Assembly (NCBI GenBank): GCA_029864385.1
Contig: JAOTTL010000075.1
Span: 1 to 18,689, forward strand
From: SG8-41 sp029864385
Lineage (GTDB): Bacteria; Pseudomonadota; Gammaproteobacteria; Burkholderiales; SG8-41
Reading direction: 5' to 3'
DNA: 18,689 bases
Under the pieces are notes generated by a model. It ran no database searches. It was not told the DNA's origin and was given only the letters and a program-made list of their open reading frames with translations. Each line of letters opens with the position of its first letter. Positions within the stretch are counted from its first letter, which is position 1. Of this stretch, positions 6,013 to 14,367 are shown piece after piece. The position numbers and the translations under genes are program-made.

Positions 6013-7467
6013 CTTGCGCCAGAACGCCGTCGTGAATACGATAAAGAAAGTAAACAGCTCGAGCCGGCCCATCAGCATCGCCAGCGCGCAGACCCAAGTC
6101 TGGAAATCGGTCAGGCCCGCGTAGTTGGATGAGGGACCTACCTCATTGAGACCCGGACCGATGTTGTTGAGAGAGGCGGCCGGCGCGGAGAAGGCGGTCA
6201 TTGCATCCAGGCCGGAGAGCGCCAGCACGAGCGTCATCGTGACCATGGTGGCGGTCCAGGTGAAGAAGAAGGCGAGAACCGCGAATATGATCTGGTTGGA
6301 AATCGCCTGGTCTGCAATCTTGAGCGGCGTCACGGCTTGCGGATGCGAGAGGCGGTTGAACTCCCGGTAGACCTGCTTGAACAGCACGACCGCGCGTACC
6401 ATCTTGATGCCGCCTCCGGTCGAGCCGGAACAGCTCAGGAACGTTCCCAGGAACAGCAGCCACAGCGGCGCGAACACCGGCCACAAGCTGTAGTCGGCCG
6501 TGGAGTAACCGGTGGTGGTGCCAACGGAGACCACATTGAACGCCGCAAAGCGTAGGGCGGTGATGAAATCCGGATAGTCGTTGCTCAGCCACAGGAAAGA
6601 CGCGATGCCCAGCACGCTCAGTCCCACGGCCATCACAAAGTAGCGTGCCTCGACATCGACACGATACGCCCTTACAGAAAGGTGCCGCAACGCGACGAAG
6701 TGCGTCGCAAAGCTGATCCCGGCGAGCAGCATGAATACAGTCGCGACCGACTCGATCAGCGGCGAATCGAAATACCGGAAGCTTGCGTCGTGCGAAGAGA
6801 AGCCCCCCAGTCCCATCGTGGTGAAGCTATGGACCAGAGCGTCGATCCAGCTCATGCCAGCGCCGCGGTAGCTCAGGAAGCAGGCGGTGGTGAGCATCAG
6901 GTAGACGAACCACAATCCCTTCGCCGTTTCCGTGATGCGCGGTGTCAGCTGCTCGTTCTTCATGGGTCCCGGGATTTCCGCCTTGAAGAGCTGGCGTCCG
7001 CCAACGCCGAGGAGAGGCAGCACGGCAACCGCGAGCACGATCACGCCCATGCCACCCAGCCATTGCAGCTGCCCACGCCACACGTTGATGGACGGAGGCA
7101 AGTTGTCGAGGCCGGACAAAACGGTCGCGCCGGTTGCAGTCAGACCCGATACCGCCTCGAAGAAGGCGTCGGTGAAGGAAATGCCGTTGATCGTGAGCAG
7201 AAACGGGACAGTGGCAAACAGGGAGCCCCCGGTCCAGACCGCGACCACCAGTAAAATGCCTTCGCGGATGCCGATCTCGTGCTGGTAACGCCGCGTCGCG
7301 AGCCAAACCCCGAGCCCGACGCTGAAGTTCAGGGCGAGAGAGACGGCGAAGGCCCACGTGATGCCATCGTGAAGCGCAGCAGAGATGGCGATGGGGACTA
7401 AATACGTGAGGCTCATGCCCATCGCTATCAGGCCCAGGAGAGGCAGGCAACTCAGGATCCAGTTCAT
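6010..7467 (-). CDS. trkH: TrkH potassium uptake channel subunit
   Basis: This is the membrane subunit of the Trk potassium system, in the inner membrane, gated by the cytosolic TrkA ring. It has 485 residues and many hydrophobic helices. Four pore-loop signatures are visible: LTATGATV near 112-116, TTMGLGGFS (216-224), VSVGTTTGYSTADY (313-326) and NNIGPGLNEVG (434-444). The intracellular-loop segment SCSGSTGGGIKMVR follows 344. The ATG at 7465-7467 begins MNWILSCLPLLGLIAMG; no strong Shine-Dalgarno sequence is seen. It follows trkA by 80 bases, so both subunits are probably made from one transcript. Confidence 0.96.
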   Translation of the reverse strand: MNWILSCLPLLGLIAMGMSLTYLVPIAISAALHDGITWAFAVSLALNFSVGLGVWLATRRYQHEIGIREGILLVVAVWTGGSLFATVPFLLTINGISFTDAFFEAVSGLTATGATVLSGLDNLPPSINVWRGQLQWLGGMGVIVLAVAVLPLLGVGGRQLFKAEIPGPMKNEQLTPRITETAKGLWFVYLMLTTACFLSYRGAGMSWIDALVHSFTTMGLGGFSSHDASFRYFDSPLIESVATVFMLLAGISFATHFVALRHLSVRAYRVDVEARYFVMAVGLSVLGIASFLWLSNDYPDFITALRFAAFNVVSVGTTTGYSTADYSLWPVFAPLWLLFLGTFLSCSGSTGGGIKMVRAVVLFKQVYREFNRLSHPQAVTPLKIADQAISNQIIFAVLAFFFTWTATMVTMTLVLALSGLDAMTAFSAPAASLNNIGPGLNEVGPSSNYAGLTDFQTWVCALAMLMGRLELFTFFIVFTTAFWRK

Positions 7468-7547
7468 GACGGAAGCGCTCGGCGCAATGATAACGTCATC
7501 GCGCGGCTGCCGCGGGAATCAACGTGGCCGGAGGTCCGGCGCGCGGG

Positions 7548-8972
7548 TCAGAAAAAGCCAAGGTCAACTTGGAAGAGTTTCTCTATCTTCGGCACCATCC
7601 GCTTGTTCACGACGAACACGATGACGTGGTCCTCGGGCTCGATGGTGACGTCATGGTGGGCGATGATCACCTGGTAGTCCTTGCTATTGACCTTGCTCTC
7701 GTCAGCGTTCGATTTACCGCCGCCGCGCTGGCGCACGACGGCGCCGATCGTCGCGCCCTTCGGCAGCTCGATTTGCTCGAGACGCCGGCCGACAACCTTT
7801 GACGAACTCGCATCGCCATGCGCGACCAGCTCAAGCGCTTCCGCTGCGCCGCGCCGCAGGCTATGGACCACCGCGCAGTCACCGCGCCGCACCCGGGCGA
7901 GTAGCGTGCCGATGGTGGCCTGTGCGGGAGAAATCGCGATGTCGATCTGGCCGGCCTGCACCAGGTTGGCATAGGAGGTGCGGTTGATGAGCGCGATCAC
8001 TTTGCGCACGCCCATGCGCTTGGCAAGCAGGGAGGACAGGATGTTGGTTTCATCGTCATTGGTGAGCGCGCAGTAGACATCCATGTCGGCGATGTTCTCG
8101 GACGCGAGCAGCTCCTCGTCGGTGACGTCGCCGGACAGCACGAGCGTGTTATTGAGCTCGGCGGCGAGCCGCTCGGCGCCGGTCTTGTTGAACTCGACGA
8201 TCTTGACCTCGTAGCGGTTCTCGACGGCCTTCGCCAACCGGCGGCCGATATTGCCGCCCCCCCCGATCATCACGCGCTTGACCGGCTTGTCCATGCGGCG
8301 CAGCTCTCTCATGACGCCGCGGATATCCTCGGTGGCCGCCAAGAAGAAGACCTCATCACCCGCTTCCACCACCGTATTGCCTTCCGGGATGATCGGGCTG
8401 TCGTGCCGGAAGATCGCGGCGACCCGCGTATCCACTTTGGGCATGTGTGTGCGCAACTCGGAGATCTCCTGGCCGACGAGCGGGCCGCCGTGGAACGCGC
8501 GCACCGCGACCAGGCTCACCTTGCCGTCGGCAAACTCGAGGACCTGCAGGGCCTCCGGAAACTCCAGCAGCTTGACGATGTAATCGGTGATCACCTGCTC
8601 GGGGCAGATCGCGCTGTCGACAGCGAAATTCTCGCCCGAGAAGATCTCGGGGTGAGACAGGTAATCGGCTGAGCGTATGCGCGCGATCTTGTTCGGGATG
8701 TTGAACATGGTCGCGGCGAGCTTGCAGGCGACCATGTTCGTCTCGTCGCTCTGGGTGACGGCGAGGATCAGGTCGGCGTCGCGCGCGCCCGCCTGCTCGA
8801 GGATCGCCGGGTGAGCAGCGTTACCGATGACAGTGCGCAGATCGAGCCGGTCCTGCAGTCTTTTCAGTCGCTCGAGGTTGACATCGACAACGGTGATGTC
8901 ATTCGCTTCCGAGACGAGGCTCTCGGCAACCGTGGAGCCCACCTGGCCGGCGCCGAGGATGACAATTCTCAT
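7548..8972 (-). CDS. trkA: TrkA, cytosolic nucleotide-binding regulator of Trk potassium uptake
   Basis: TrkA binds NAD(H) and adenine nucleotides and gates TrkH. Two tandem RCK units are visible. The first Rossmann fold begins VILGAGQVGST (glycines at 7, 9, 12) with Asp30 at the second strand, followed by a TrkA-C domain near 150-220. The second begins MIGGGGNIGRR (about 236-245), with its TrkA-C domain at about 365-457. At 474 residues it is slightly longer than the 458-residue E. coli protein. The extra length seems to be a polar, glycine/serine/lysine-rich stretch at 417-433 inside the last TrkA-C domain. AGGAG four bases before the ATG supports the start. Confidence 0.96.
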   Translation of the reverse strand: MRIVILGAGQVGSTVAESLVSEANDITVVDVNLERLKRLQDRLDLRTVIGNAAHPAILEQAGARDADLILAVTQSDETNMVACKLAATMFNIPNKIARIRSADYLSHPEIFSGENFAVDSAICPEQVITDYIVKLLEFPEALQVLEFADGKVSLVAVRAFHGGPLVGQEISELRTHMPKVDTRVAAIFRHDSPIIPEGNTVVEAGDEVFFLAATEDIRGVMRELRRMDKPVKRVMIGGGGNIGRRLAKAVENRYEVKIVEFNKTGAERLAAELNNTLVLSGDVTDEELLASENIADMDVYCALTNDDETNILSSLLAKRMGVRKVIALINRTSYANLVQAGQIDIAISPAQATIGTLLARVRRGDCAVVHSLRRGAAEALELVAHGDASSSKVVGRRLEQIELPKGATIGAVVRQRGGGKSNADESKVNSKDYQVIIAHHDVTIEPEDHVIVFVVNKRMVPKIEKLFQVDLGFF

Positions 8973-9066
8973 GCGGCTCCTGCAAAAAGCGCGATTCTAG
9001 ACCCCTTTTACCCCCGGCAACAGCGGATGCGGCGGTGCCGCACGCGACGGGCAAGTGCGCGCACCA

Positions 9067-9078
9067 TGGCATAATGCC
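9067..9078 (+). promoter_or_regulatory. Extended -10 candidate for rsmE
   Basis: TGG followed by CATAAT (9067-9075) fits an extended -10 element, seven bases before the rsmE ATG. Transcription would then start at or next to the ATG, giving a leaderless message. No Shine-Dalgarno sequence precedes the ATG, which agrees. No -35 box is recognisable. GGCATAATGCC at 9068-9078 is also a perfect palindrome. Confidence 0.35.
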
Positions 9079-9081
9079 GCG

Positions 9082-9837
9082 ATGATACCAAGCGCCAAGC
9101 CACTGACTCGTCTGTATTTTTCGGGTGCGCTGCAACCGGGCCGCAAGTGCCTGCTGCCGCGATCTCAAGCGCGCCATGCGGTGCGCGTGCTGCGCCTGAA
9201 GGCGGGGGAAGAAATTATCCTGTTCAACGGCGACGGTGCCGAGTACGGGGCCGTTATCGAAAGAGCAACGGGGGACGGTCTTGCCGTCCAGATTCGCGAG
9301 GCGCGGGTGGCCGACCGGGAGGCGCTTCTCTCCGTGACGTTGGCACAGGGAGTGTCGAGCGGCGAGCGCATGGACTTCACCTTGCAAAAAGCGGTTGAAC
9401 TGGGCGTGGCGGCGATCCAGCCGCTCGCAACGAGCCGCAGCATCGTGCGGCTGGACGCCGAGCGCGCGGCGAAGCGCTTGGCGCACTGGCAGGGCGTCGT
9501 CATTGCCGCTTGTGAGCAATGCGGGCGTAACCGGGTGCCGAAGGTCGAGCCGCTGCGCGCGATCGACGCTTGGACCTACGCCCTCGAACGCGAACCCGCC
9601 GGTGTGGTCCGGTTGCTGCTTTCGCCCCGCGCGCGAACCGGACTGCGCGACCTCGAGCGCCCTGCAGCAGGCGTCTTGCTGCTGGCTGGCCCCGAGGGAG
9701 GACTGGCCACCGAGGAGGAGCGGGACGCCTTTGCCGCAGGATTTTCTGCCGTGCGTTTGGGGCCGCGCGTGCTGCGCACCGAAACCGCGGCCTTGGCAGC
9801 GCTTGCGGCCTTGCAGGCGCTTTGGGGCGATTTCTGA
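9082..9837 (+). CDS. rsmE: RsmE, 16S rRNA m3U1498 methyltransferase
   Basis: This SPOUT methyltransferase uses S-adenosylmethionine to methylate U1498 of 16S rRNA. An N-terminal PUA-like part (about 8-75, with RHAVRVLRLKAGEEIILFNGDG) precedes the SPOUT knot. Signature residues are FTLQKAVELGV (99-109), the cofactor loop LLAGPEGG (200-207) and LGPRVLRTETA (226-236). I chose the ATG at 9082, giving 251 residues, near the 243 of E. coli. The ATG nine codons earlier (9055) would add residues not seen in relatives. The gene diverges from trkA, 109 bases away. A heptamer array begins four bases after its stop. Confidence 0.95.
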   Translation: MIPSAKPLTRLYFSGALQPGRKCLLPRSQARHAVRVLRLKAGEEIILFNGDGAEYGAVIERATGDGLAVQIREARVADREALLSVTLAQGVSSGERMDFTLQKAVELGVAAIQPLATSRSIVRLDAERAAKRLAHWQGVVIAACEQCGRNRVPKVEPLRAIDAWTYALEREPAGVVRLLLSPRARTGLRDLERPAAGVLLLAGPEGGLATEEERDAFAAGFSAVRLGPRVLRTETAALAALAALQALWGDF

Positions 9838-9841
9838 GCCC

Positions 9842-9947
9842 GTGAATGGTGAATGGTGAATCGTGAATCGTGAATCGGGTCGCGCCGAGGCGTGCTGCCG
9901 GTTTCACCCTCATCCCGTGTTGCGGTTCCCGGTTTACAATTCACCGG
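9842..9947. repeat. 7-bp tandem array after rsmE with a decayed inverted partner
   Basis: Left array 9842-9876 is GTGAATG twice then GTGAATC three times, beginning four bases after the rsmE stop. After about 25 bases, 9902-9947 shows a degenerate pyrimidine-leaning stretch (CTCATCC, CGTGTTG, CGGTTCC, CGGTTTA, CAATTCA) that keeps a loose period of seven and ends in ATTCACC, the complement of the left unit. The left array is certain; the right one is an interpretation. Confidence 0.7.
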
Positions 9948-9962
9948 AAGTTCGCGTAATAT
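9933..9962 (+). promoter_or_regulatory. Candidate sigma-70 promoter for argA
   Basis: TTTACA (9933-9938) and TAATAT (9957-9962) are separated by 18 bases. The -35 box matches TTGACA at five of six positions; the -10 box is a weaker match. The start of transcription would be near 9969, about 75 bases before the argA start. It overlaps the degenerate right repeat array. Confidence 0.35.
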
Positions 9963-10021
9963 GTTCGTGAAATAGCGATAGAATAAGGTTTTCAACGAGA
10001 CGAGAAGCGCTCCGCGATTAC

Positions 10022-10028
10022 AAGGAGA
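10022..10028 (+). promoter_or_regulatory. Strong Shine-Dalgarno AAGGAGA before argA
   Basis: AAGGAGA is the best ribosome-binding match in the argA leader. It lies 15 bases before the in-frame TTG at 10044 but only six before the in-frame ATT at 10035. The spacing therefore favours the rare ATT codon over the conventional choice. Confidence 0.5.
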
Positions 10029-10043
10029 CTGGCCATTTCCAGT

Positions 10044-11438
10044 TTGTCGAAAAAGCCTGCGGCGGCTGAGCCCGACAAGATCGAGTTGCCGCCGGTGCCG
10101 CGGCGGCAGCGGCTTACGAGCCAGGATCGTTTCATCGACTGGTTCCAATCGGTCGCGCCCTATATCCACGCGTTTCGCGGCAGGACCTTCGTTATCGCTT
10201 TTGGCGGCGACGTCGTGGCGGACGGGCGTTTTCTTGATCTGACGCATGATTTGAACCTGCTTGCCGCGCTCGGCGTGCGGCTTGTCCTCGTGCATGGGGC
10301 GCGCCCGCAGATCGAGGAAAAGTTGAAGGAGCACCGTCGCCGCAGCCGCTTCCATTCGGGTCTGCGCGTCACTGATGACGCCGCGCTCGCGTGCGCGAAG
10401 GAAGCCAGCGGCCGCCTGCGCGTCGAGATCGAAGCATTGCTGTCCATGGGTCTTCCCAACTCGCCCATGGCGGGCGCAGATATCCGGGTCGCGAGCGGCA
10501 ATTTCATCACCGCCAAGCCGCTTGGCGTCAGGGACGGCGTGGACTTCATGCATACCGGGGAAGTGCGCAAGGTGGACGCCCTCGCTATCCAGAGGCGCCT
10601 CGACGACAGCGATCTCGCGCTGCTCTCTCCGCTCGGCTATTCCCCGACCGGTGAGGTGTTCAATCTCGCGCTCGAGGACGTGGCCGCCTCGACCGCGATT
10701 GCGCTGAAGGCGGAGAAGTTGATCTTTCTCATGGATACGAACGGCGTCACGGGCCGACGCGGCGAGCTGTTGCGCGAACTCACCGTGCAGCAGGCCGAGG
10801 CGCTGCTTGCCAGGGACGGCCAGGCCGATACCGACGTCCGGTTCTATTTGCCATGGGCGGTGCGGGCAACCCGGTCAGGTGTCCGCCGCGCCCACCTCAT
10901 CTCGGGTCACGTTGATGACGGTCTGCTGCTCGAGCTTTTCACGCATAAAGGCGTAGGCACTATGCTCACGCCGGATCCAATCGAGACGCTGCGCCTGGCG
11001 AAGCTCGAGGACATCGGCGGCATCCTGCAGCTGATCGAACCACTAGAGGCCGATGGAACGCTCGTCAAGCGCAGCCGCGACTTGCTCGAGCGCGAGGTCG
11101 GACGTTTTGTCGTGCTCGAGCACGACGGCATCGTCGTCGCCTGCGCTGCCCTCTATCCGTTCACCGACGAGACCGCCGGTGAACTCGCGTGCCTGGCGGT
11201 CCGCGACGACTTCCGCAACCAGGGCGCCGGCGAACGGTTGCTCATGGACGTCGAGCGGCGCGCGCGCCGCCAAAAGCTGAAGCGCTTGTTCGTGCTTACC
11301 ACGCGCGCCGAGCACTGGTTCGTCGAGCGCGGTTTTGCCGAAGCCGGTCCGACCGCGCTGCCGCGCCGCAAGCGCGAGCTTTACAACTACCAGCGCCGCT
11401 CTGTGGTGCTCGTGAAGCGGCTGCGGGGCGCGCGATGA
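10044..11438 (+). CDS. argA: N-acetylglutamate synthase ArgA (kinase-like plus GNAT)
   Basis: It transfers acetyl from acetyl-CoA to glutamate, the first step of arginine synthesis. The N-terminal amino-acid-kinase-like domain (about 30-300) carries WFQSVAPYIHAFRG, FVIAFGGDVVAD and LVLVHGARPQI and is known in the family to bind arginine for feedback inhibition. The C-terminal GNAT domain (about 320-460) has the acetyl-CoA loop RNQGAGE at 391-397. At 464 residues it has about 30 residues more at the N-terminus than the usual start near FIDWF. I use the TTG at 10044; an in-frame ATT at 10035 has better ribosome-site spacing and would add three residues. The stop overlaps the next start (ATGA). 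Confidence 0.95.
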   Translation: MSKKPAAAEPDKIELPPVPRRQRLTSQDRFIDWFQSVAPYIHAFRGRTFVIAFGGDVVADGRFLDLTHDLNLLAALGVRLVLVHGARPQIEEKLKEHRRRSRFHSGLRVTDDAALACAKEASGRLRVEIEALLSMGLPNSPMAGADIRVASGNFITAKPLGVRDGVDFMHTGEVRKVDALAIQRRLDDSDLALLSPLGYSPTGEVFNLALEDVAASTAIALKAEKLIFLMDTNGVTGRRGELLRELTVQQAEALLARDGQADTDVRFYLPWAVRATRSGVRRAHLISGHVDDGLLLELFTHKGVGTMLTPDPIETLRLAKLEDIGGILQLIEPLEADGTLVKRSRDLLEREVGRFVVLEHDGIVVACAALYPFTDETAGELACLAVRDDFRNQGAGERLLMDVERRARRQKLKRLFVLTTRAEHWFVERGFAEAGPTALPRRKRELYNYQRRSVVLVKRLRGAR

Positions 11439-14299
11439 AGCCGGTGCCGTTCTCGCTGTCGTTGCGCGCGCGCCTGCTGCTCGCGAGCGCGCTGGTGCAG
11501 ATCGTGATGCTCGCCCTCATTATCGGCCACAGCACGCAGTTCATGAACGAGCAGCTCGCGAAGCGCGCGCGGCTGCATCTGGACGAGCAGAAACAGTTGC
11601 TCTTGGCTGCGCTGACCGGCCCGCTGCAGCGTGGCGATGGTACGGGAATCCAGGCGGTGTTCGAGGGCGTGCGCCGAGACGACGGCATCACCTATCTCGT
11701 GCTCTATGACCAGAGCGGAAAGGTCATTGCCGCTAGCGGCTGGTACGGAGAGGACGAGCTGCCGCGGCTTGACGGTTCCATTACCGATTCGCGGGTGATG
11801 GAAAAGGGGCGGTTCGACGCCGAAATCGAGGTCGCGGCAGAGGGCAAGAGCTTCGGGCGCCTGCGTTTCGGGACCTCGACGGCGTTCATGCAGGCGGCGC
11901 AGGCGGAACTCATCCGCGACAATGTGTTGATCGGGGCGGTGGCGCTGCTCGTCTCGCTCATTTTGATGATCGCCATTGCATTCTGGCTTACGCGGAGCCT
12001 CACCCGAATCACGCACGCGAGCGAAGGCCTCGCGGCGGGGGATCTCAATTTGCGGTTGCCGGTCGAGAGCAGCGATGAGGTCGGGCGTCTCACCCAAGCC
12101 TTTAATTCGATGGCGAACGTGCTGCAGGGACGGATCAAGGCGCTGGCGGAGAGCGAAGCCAAGTTCACCGCGATCGCGGACTACAGCTACGACTGCGAAT
12201 TGTGGATCAGCCCGGAAGGCAAGCTCATCTGGATCAATCCGCGCGTGCTCGACATGTTCGGCCACACGCCGGAGGAATGCCTTGGAATCCAGAATTTCCC
12301 CGCCCCTTTCATCAGCGGGCCCGACGTCGGGCGGACGGTGCGTCAGGTCCGACGGGGGCTGCGCGGCAATAGCGGGGCTGACTATGAGTTTCGCGCCCGC
12401 CGCAAGGACGGCTCGGAGTTCTGGGCAGCGGCCGACTGGCGCCCGATATACGACAGCCGGGGCGGCTACCTTGGCATCCGGATCAGCATTCGCGATATCA
12501 CCCAGCGCAAGGAGGCCGAGCAGCGGCTGGAGAGCACGGTGGTCGAGCTGCGCGACTCGCAGGCGGTACAGCAGGACTACCTCACCCGCGCGCGGGACGA
12601 GCACGCCCGCCTCTCGGCGCTGCTCGGGGCGATGGACGCGGGGATTCTCTTTGTGTCACATGACGACAAGGTCGTGTACAGCAATCCCGCGTTCACGCGC
12701 ATCTGGATGGTCGCACCGGGTGCGCGCTTGATCGGCCGCAACCCCGAGGAAGTTCTCGCCGGATCGGCCTGCGTGCTGGCGCGGCCGGAAGAGCAGGCGA
12801 AACGGATTCTGCATCGGCCCCGCGCGGGCGAGATCCTCGGCACGCTAGAGATCCAGATGGCCGACGGCCGCCTCATCACGCAGCAGGTGCACTCGGTTGA
12901 GGACGTCTATGGGCGCCCGGTCGGCCATCTCTGGCTGTTCGAGGACGTCACCCGCGCGCGCCAGACCGCCGACCAGCTGATCTATCTCGCCGAACGCGAC
13001 GCGCTAACCGGTCTCTACAATCGTCATCGCTTCAACGAGGAGCTTGGGCGCATGACCGCGGAGGCAGAGCGCCACGGCTCACGCGTCGTGCTGCTGTTCT
13101 TCGACCTCGACGAGTTCAAGTACATCAACGACACATTCGGTCACCGCGCTGGCGACGCGATGCTGATCCGGGTCGCGGGGGAGGTGGCGGGCCAGGTACG
13201 CCGCAATGAAATTTTTGCGCGGCTGGGCGGCGACGAGTTTGCGATCCTGGTGCCAGACATTTCCGACGAGATGCTGCAGGCGCTGGCCGATCGCATCACG
13301 CAATCGATCGCGCACGTGCGTTTTGATTTCGAAGACCGAAGCCTGCGCCTCACGACCTCGCTCGGCATCGCCCTCTTCCCTGACCACGCCGACAATGCCG
13401 AGGACCTGATTGCGCGCGCCGATACCGCGATGTACCAGGCGAAGGATGCGGGCAAGAACGCCTGGAGGATTTACCGCAGCGACCTCGACACCACGCAGCA
13501 GATGGTCACTCGGCGGTCGTGGAATGACCGCATTCTCCACGCCCTGGAGAATGACCTCATGGATCTCCAGTTTCAGGGCGTCTACTCGACCGTCGACCGC
13601 GCTCTCTCGCACTTCGAGGTACTGGTGCGCATGCGCGACAAGGACCAGCGCTCGGTCCAAATCATGCCGGCGCGGTTCATTCCGATGGCGGAGAAATCGG
13701 GCAAGATCCTCGACATCGACCGCTGGGTGCTGCGCGAGTCGATTCAGATGCTGGCGGACGTGAAGTCGATCCCCGCGCTGGCGGTCAACATCTCCGGGCG
13801 CTCGTTCGACGAGCCGATGCTGCCGCAATACATCGCCGAACAGTTGAAGCGCTATGGCGTAGCGCCGCGGCGCCTTCTGGTCGAGCTGACCGAGACCTCG
13901 GCGGTCTCCGATTTGCACGATGCGCAGCGTTTCATCGAGGCGCTGCACCAGACCGGCTGCGGCGTGAACCTGGACGATTTCGGCACCGGATTTTCCTCGT
14001 TCGCCTACCTGAAGCACTTGCAGGTCGATTCCGTCAAAATCGACGGACTGTTCATCCGGAACCTGCCGAACGACGCCGACAACCAGTTGTTCGTCCAGGC
14101 CATGGTCGCAGTGGCGCGCGGTCTGCACAAGACGACGATCGCCGAGTGCGTGGAAGACGAGGAAACACTGGGTATGCTGAAAAGCCTCGAGGTCGATTGC
14201 GTGCAGGGTTTTTACCTCGAGCGACCCCGCTCGGACCACCCCTTGCTGCTCGGCACTTCTCGCTTAAAAAACACTAACATGGCACTGCGGTTTACTTAG
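11435..14299 (+). CDS. Membrane HAMP-PAS-PAS-GGDEF-EAL cyclic-di-GMP protein
   Basis: This is a predicted inner-membrane sensor that makes and/or degrades cyclic di-GMP. From the ATG overlapping argA it has 954 residues: helix 14-31, an extracytoplasmic region to about 164, helix about 165-187, HAMP about 188-237, a PAS/PAC unit about 240-365, a second PAS-like unit about 390-500, GGDEF about 520-670 and EAL about 690-940. The active-site GGDEF (598-602) is intact. The inhibitory RxxD site reads RRNE, so product inhibition may be weak. The EAL motif is EVL (728-730), but other catalytic features are present: AVNIS, ELTE, DDFGTG (847-852), VKID, AECVE and VQGF. Both activities look possible. 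The frame is open upstream inside argA, but the membrane helix, HAMP and the ATGA overlap support the 11435 start. Confidence 0.92.
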   Translation: MKPVPFSLSLRARLLLASALVQIVMLALIIGHSTQFMNEQLAKRARLHLDEQKQLLLAALTGPLQRGDGTGIQAVFEGVRRDDGITYLVLYDQSGKVIAASGWYGEDELPRLDGSITDSRVMEKGRFDAEIEVAAEGKSFGRLRFGTSTAFMQAAQAELIRDNVLIGAVALLVSLILMIAIAFWLTRSLTRITHASEGLAAGDLNLRLPVESSDEVGRLTQAFNSMANVLQGRIKALAESEAKFTAIADYSYDCELWISPEGKLIWINPRVLDMFGHTPEECLGIQNFPAPFISGPDVGRTVRQVRRGLRGNSGADYEFRARRKDGSEFWAAADWRPIYDSRGGYLGIRISIRDITQRKEAEQRLESTVVELRDSQAVQQDYLTRARDEHARLSALLGAMDAGILFVSHDDKVVYSNPAFTRIWMVAPGARLIGRNPEEVLAGSACVLARPEEQAKRILHRPRAGEILGTLEIQMADGRLITQQVHSVEDVYGRPVGHLWLFEDVTRARQTADQLIYLAERDALTGLYNRHRFNEELGRMTAEAERHGSRVVLLFFDLDEFKYINDTFGHRAGDAMLIRVAGEVAGQVRRNEIFARLGGDEFAILVPDISDEMLQALADRITQSIAHVRFDFEDRSLRLTTSLGIALFPDHADNAEDLIARADTAMYQAKDAGKNAWRIYRSDLDTTQQMVTRRSWNDRILHALENDLMDLQFQGVYSTVDRALSHFEVLVRMRDKDQRSVQIMPARFIPMAEKSGKILDIDRWVLRESIQMLADVKSIPALAVNISGRSFDEPMLPQYIAEQLKRYGVAPRRLLVELTETSAVSDLHDAQRFIEALHQTGCGVNLDDFGTGFSSFAYLKHLQVDSVKIDGLFIRNLPNDADNQLFVQAMVAVARGLHKTTIAECVEDEETLGMLKSLEVDCVQGFYLERPRSDHPLLLGTSRLKNTNMALRFT

Positions 14300-14367
14300 T
14301 CCGGCCGGCACCGTAACATTTCCTTAATGCAACCGTAATACCCCAGTCGTAGACTGCAAAGTTATTC

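Noticed and set aside
9576..10553. Minus-strand open frame of 325 codons across rsmE, the intergenic repeat and argA
   Set aside because: It crosses two plus-strand genes and translates a heptamer array; no domain is visible.
11189..11434. N-terminal extension of the GGDEF-EAL frame into argA
   Set aside because: The extension lies in the argA GNAT coding region in another frame; the ATGA start at 11435 gives a normal membrane-anchored N-terminus.
11387..12604. Minus-strand open frame of 405 codons opposite the GGDEF-EAL gene
   Set aside because: Antisense shadow; the plus strand has continuous membrane, HAMP and PAS features.
13079..14239. Minus-strand open frame of 386 codons opposite the GGDEF-EAL domains
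   Set aside because: Antisense shadow of conserved catalytic domains.
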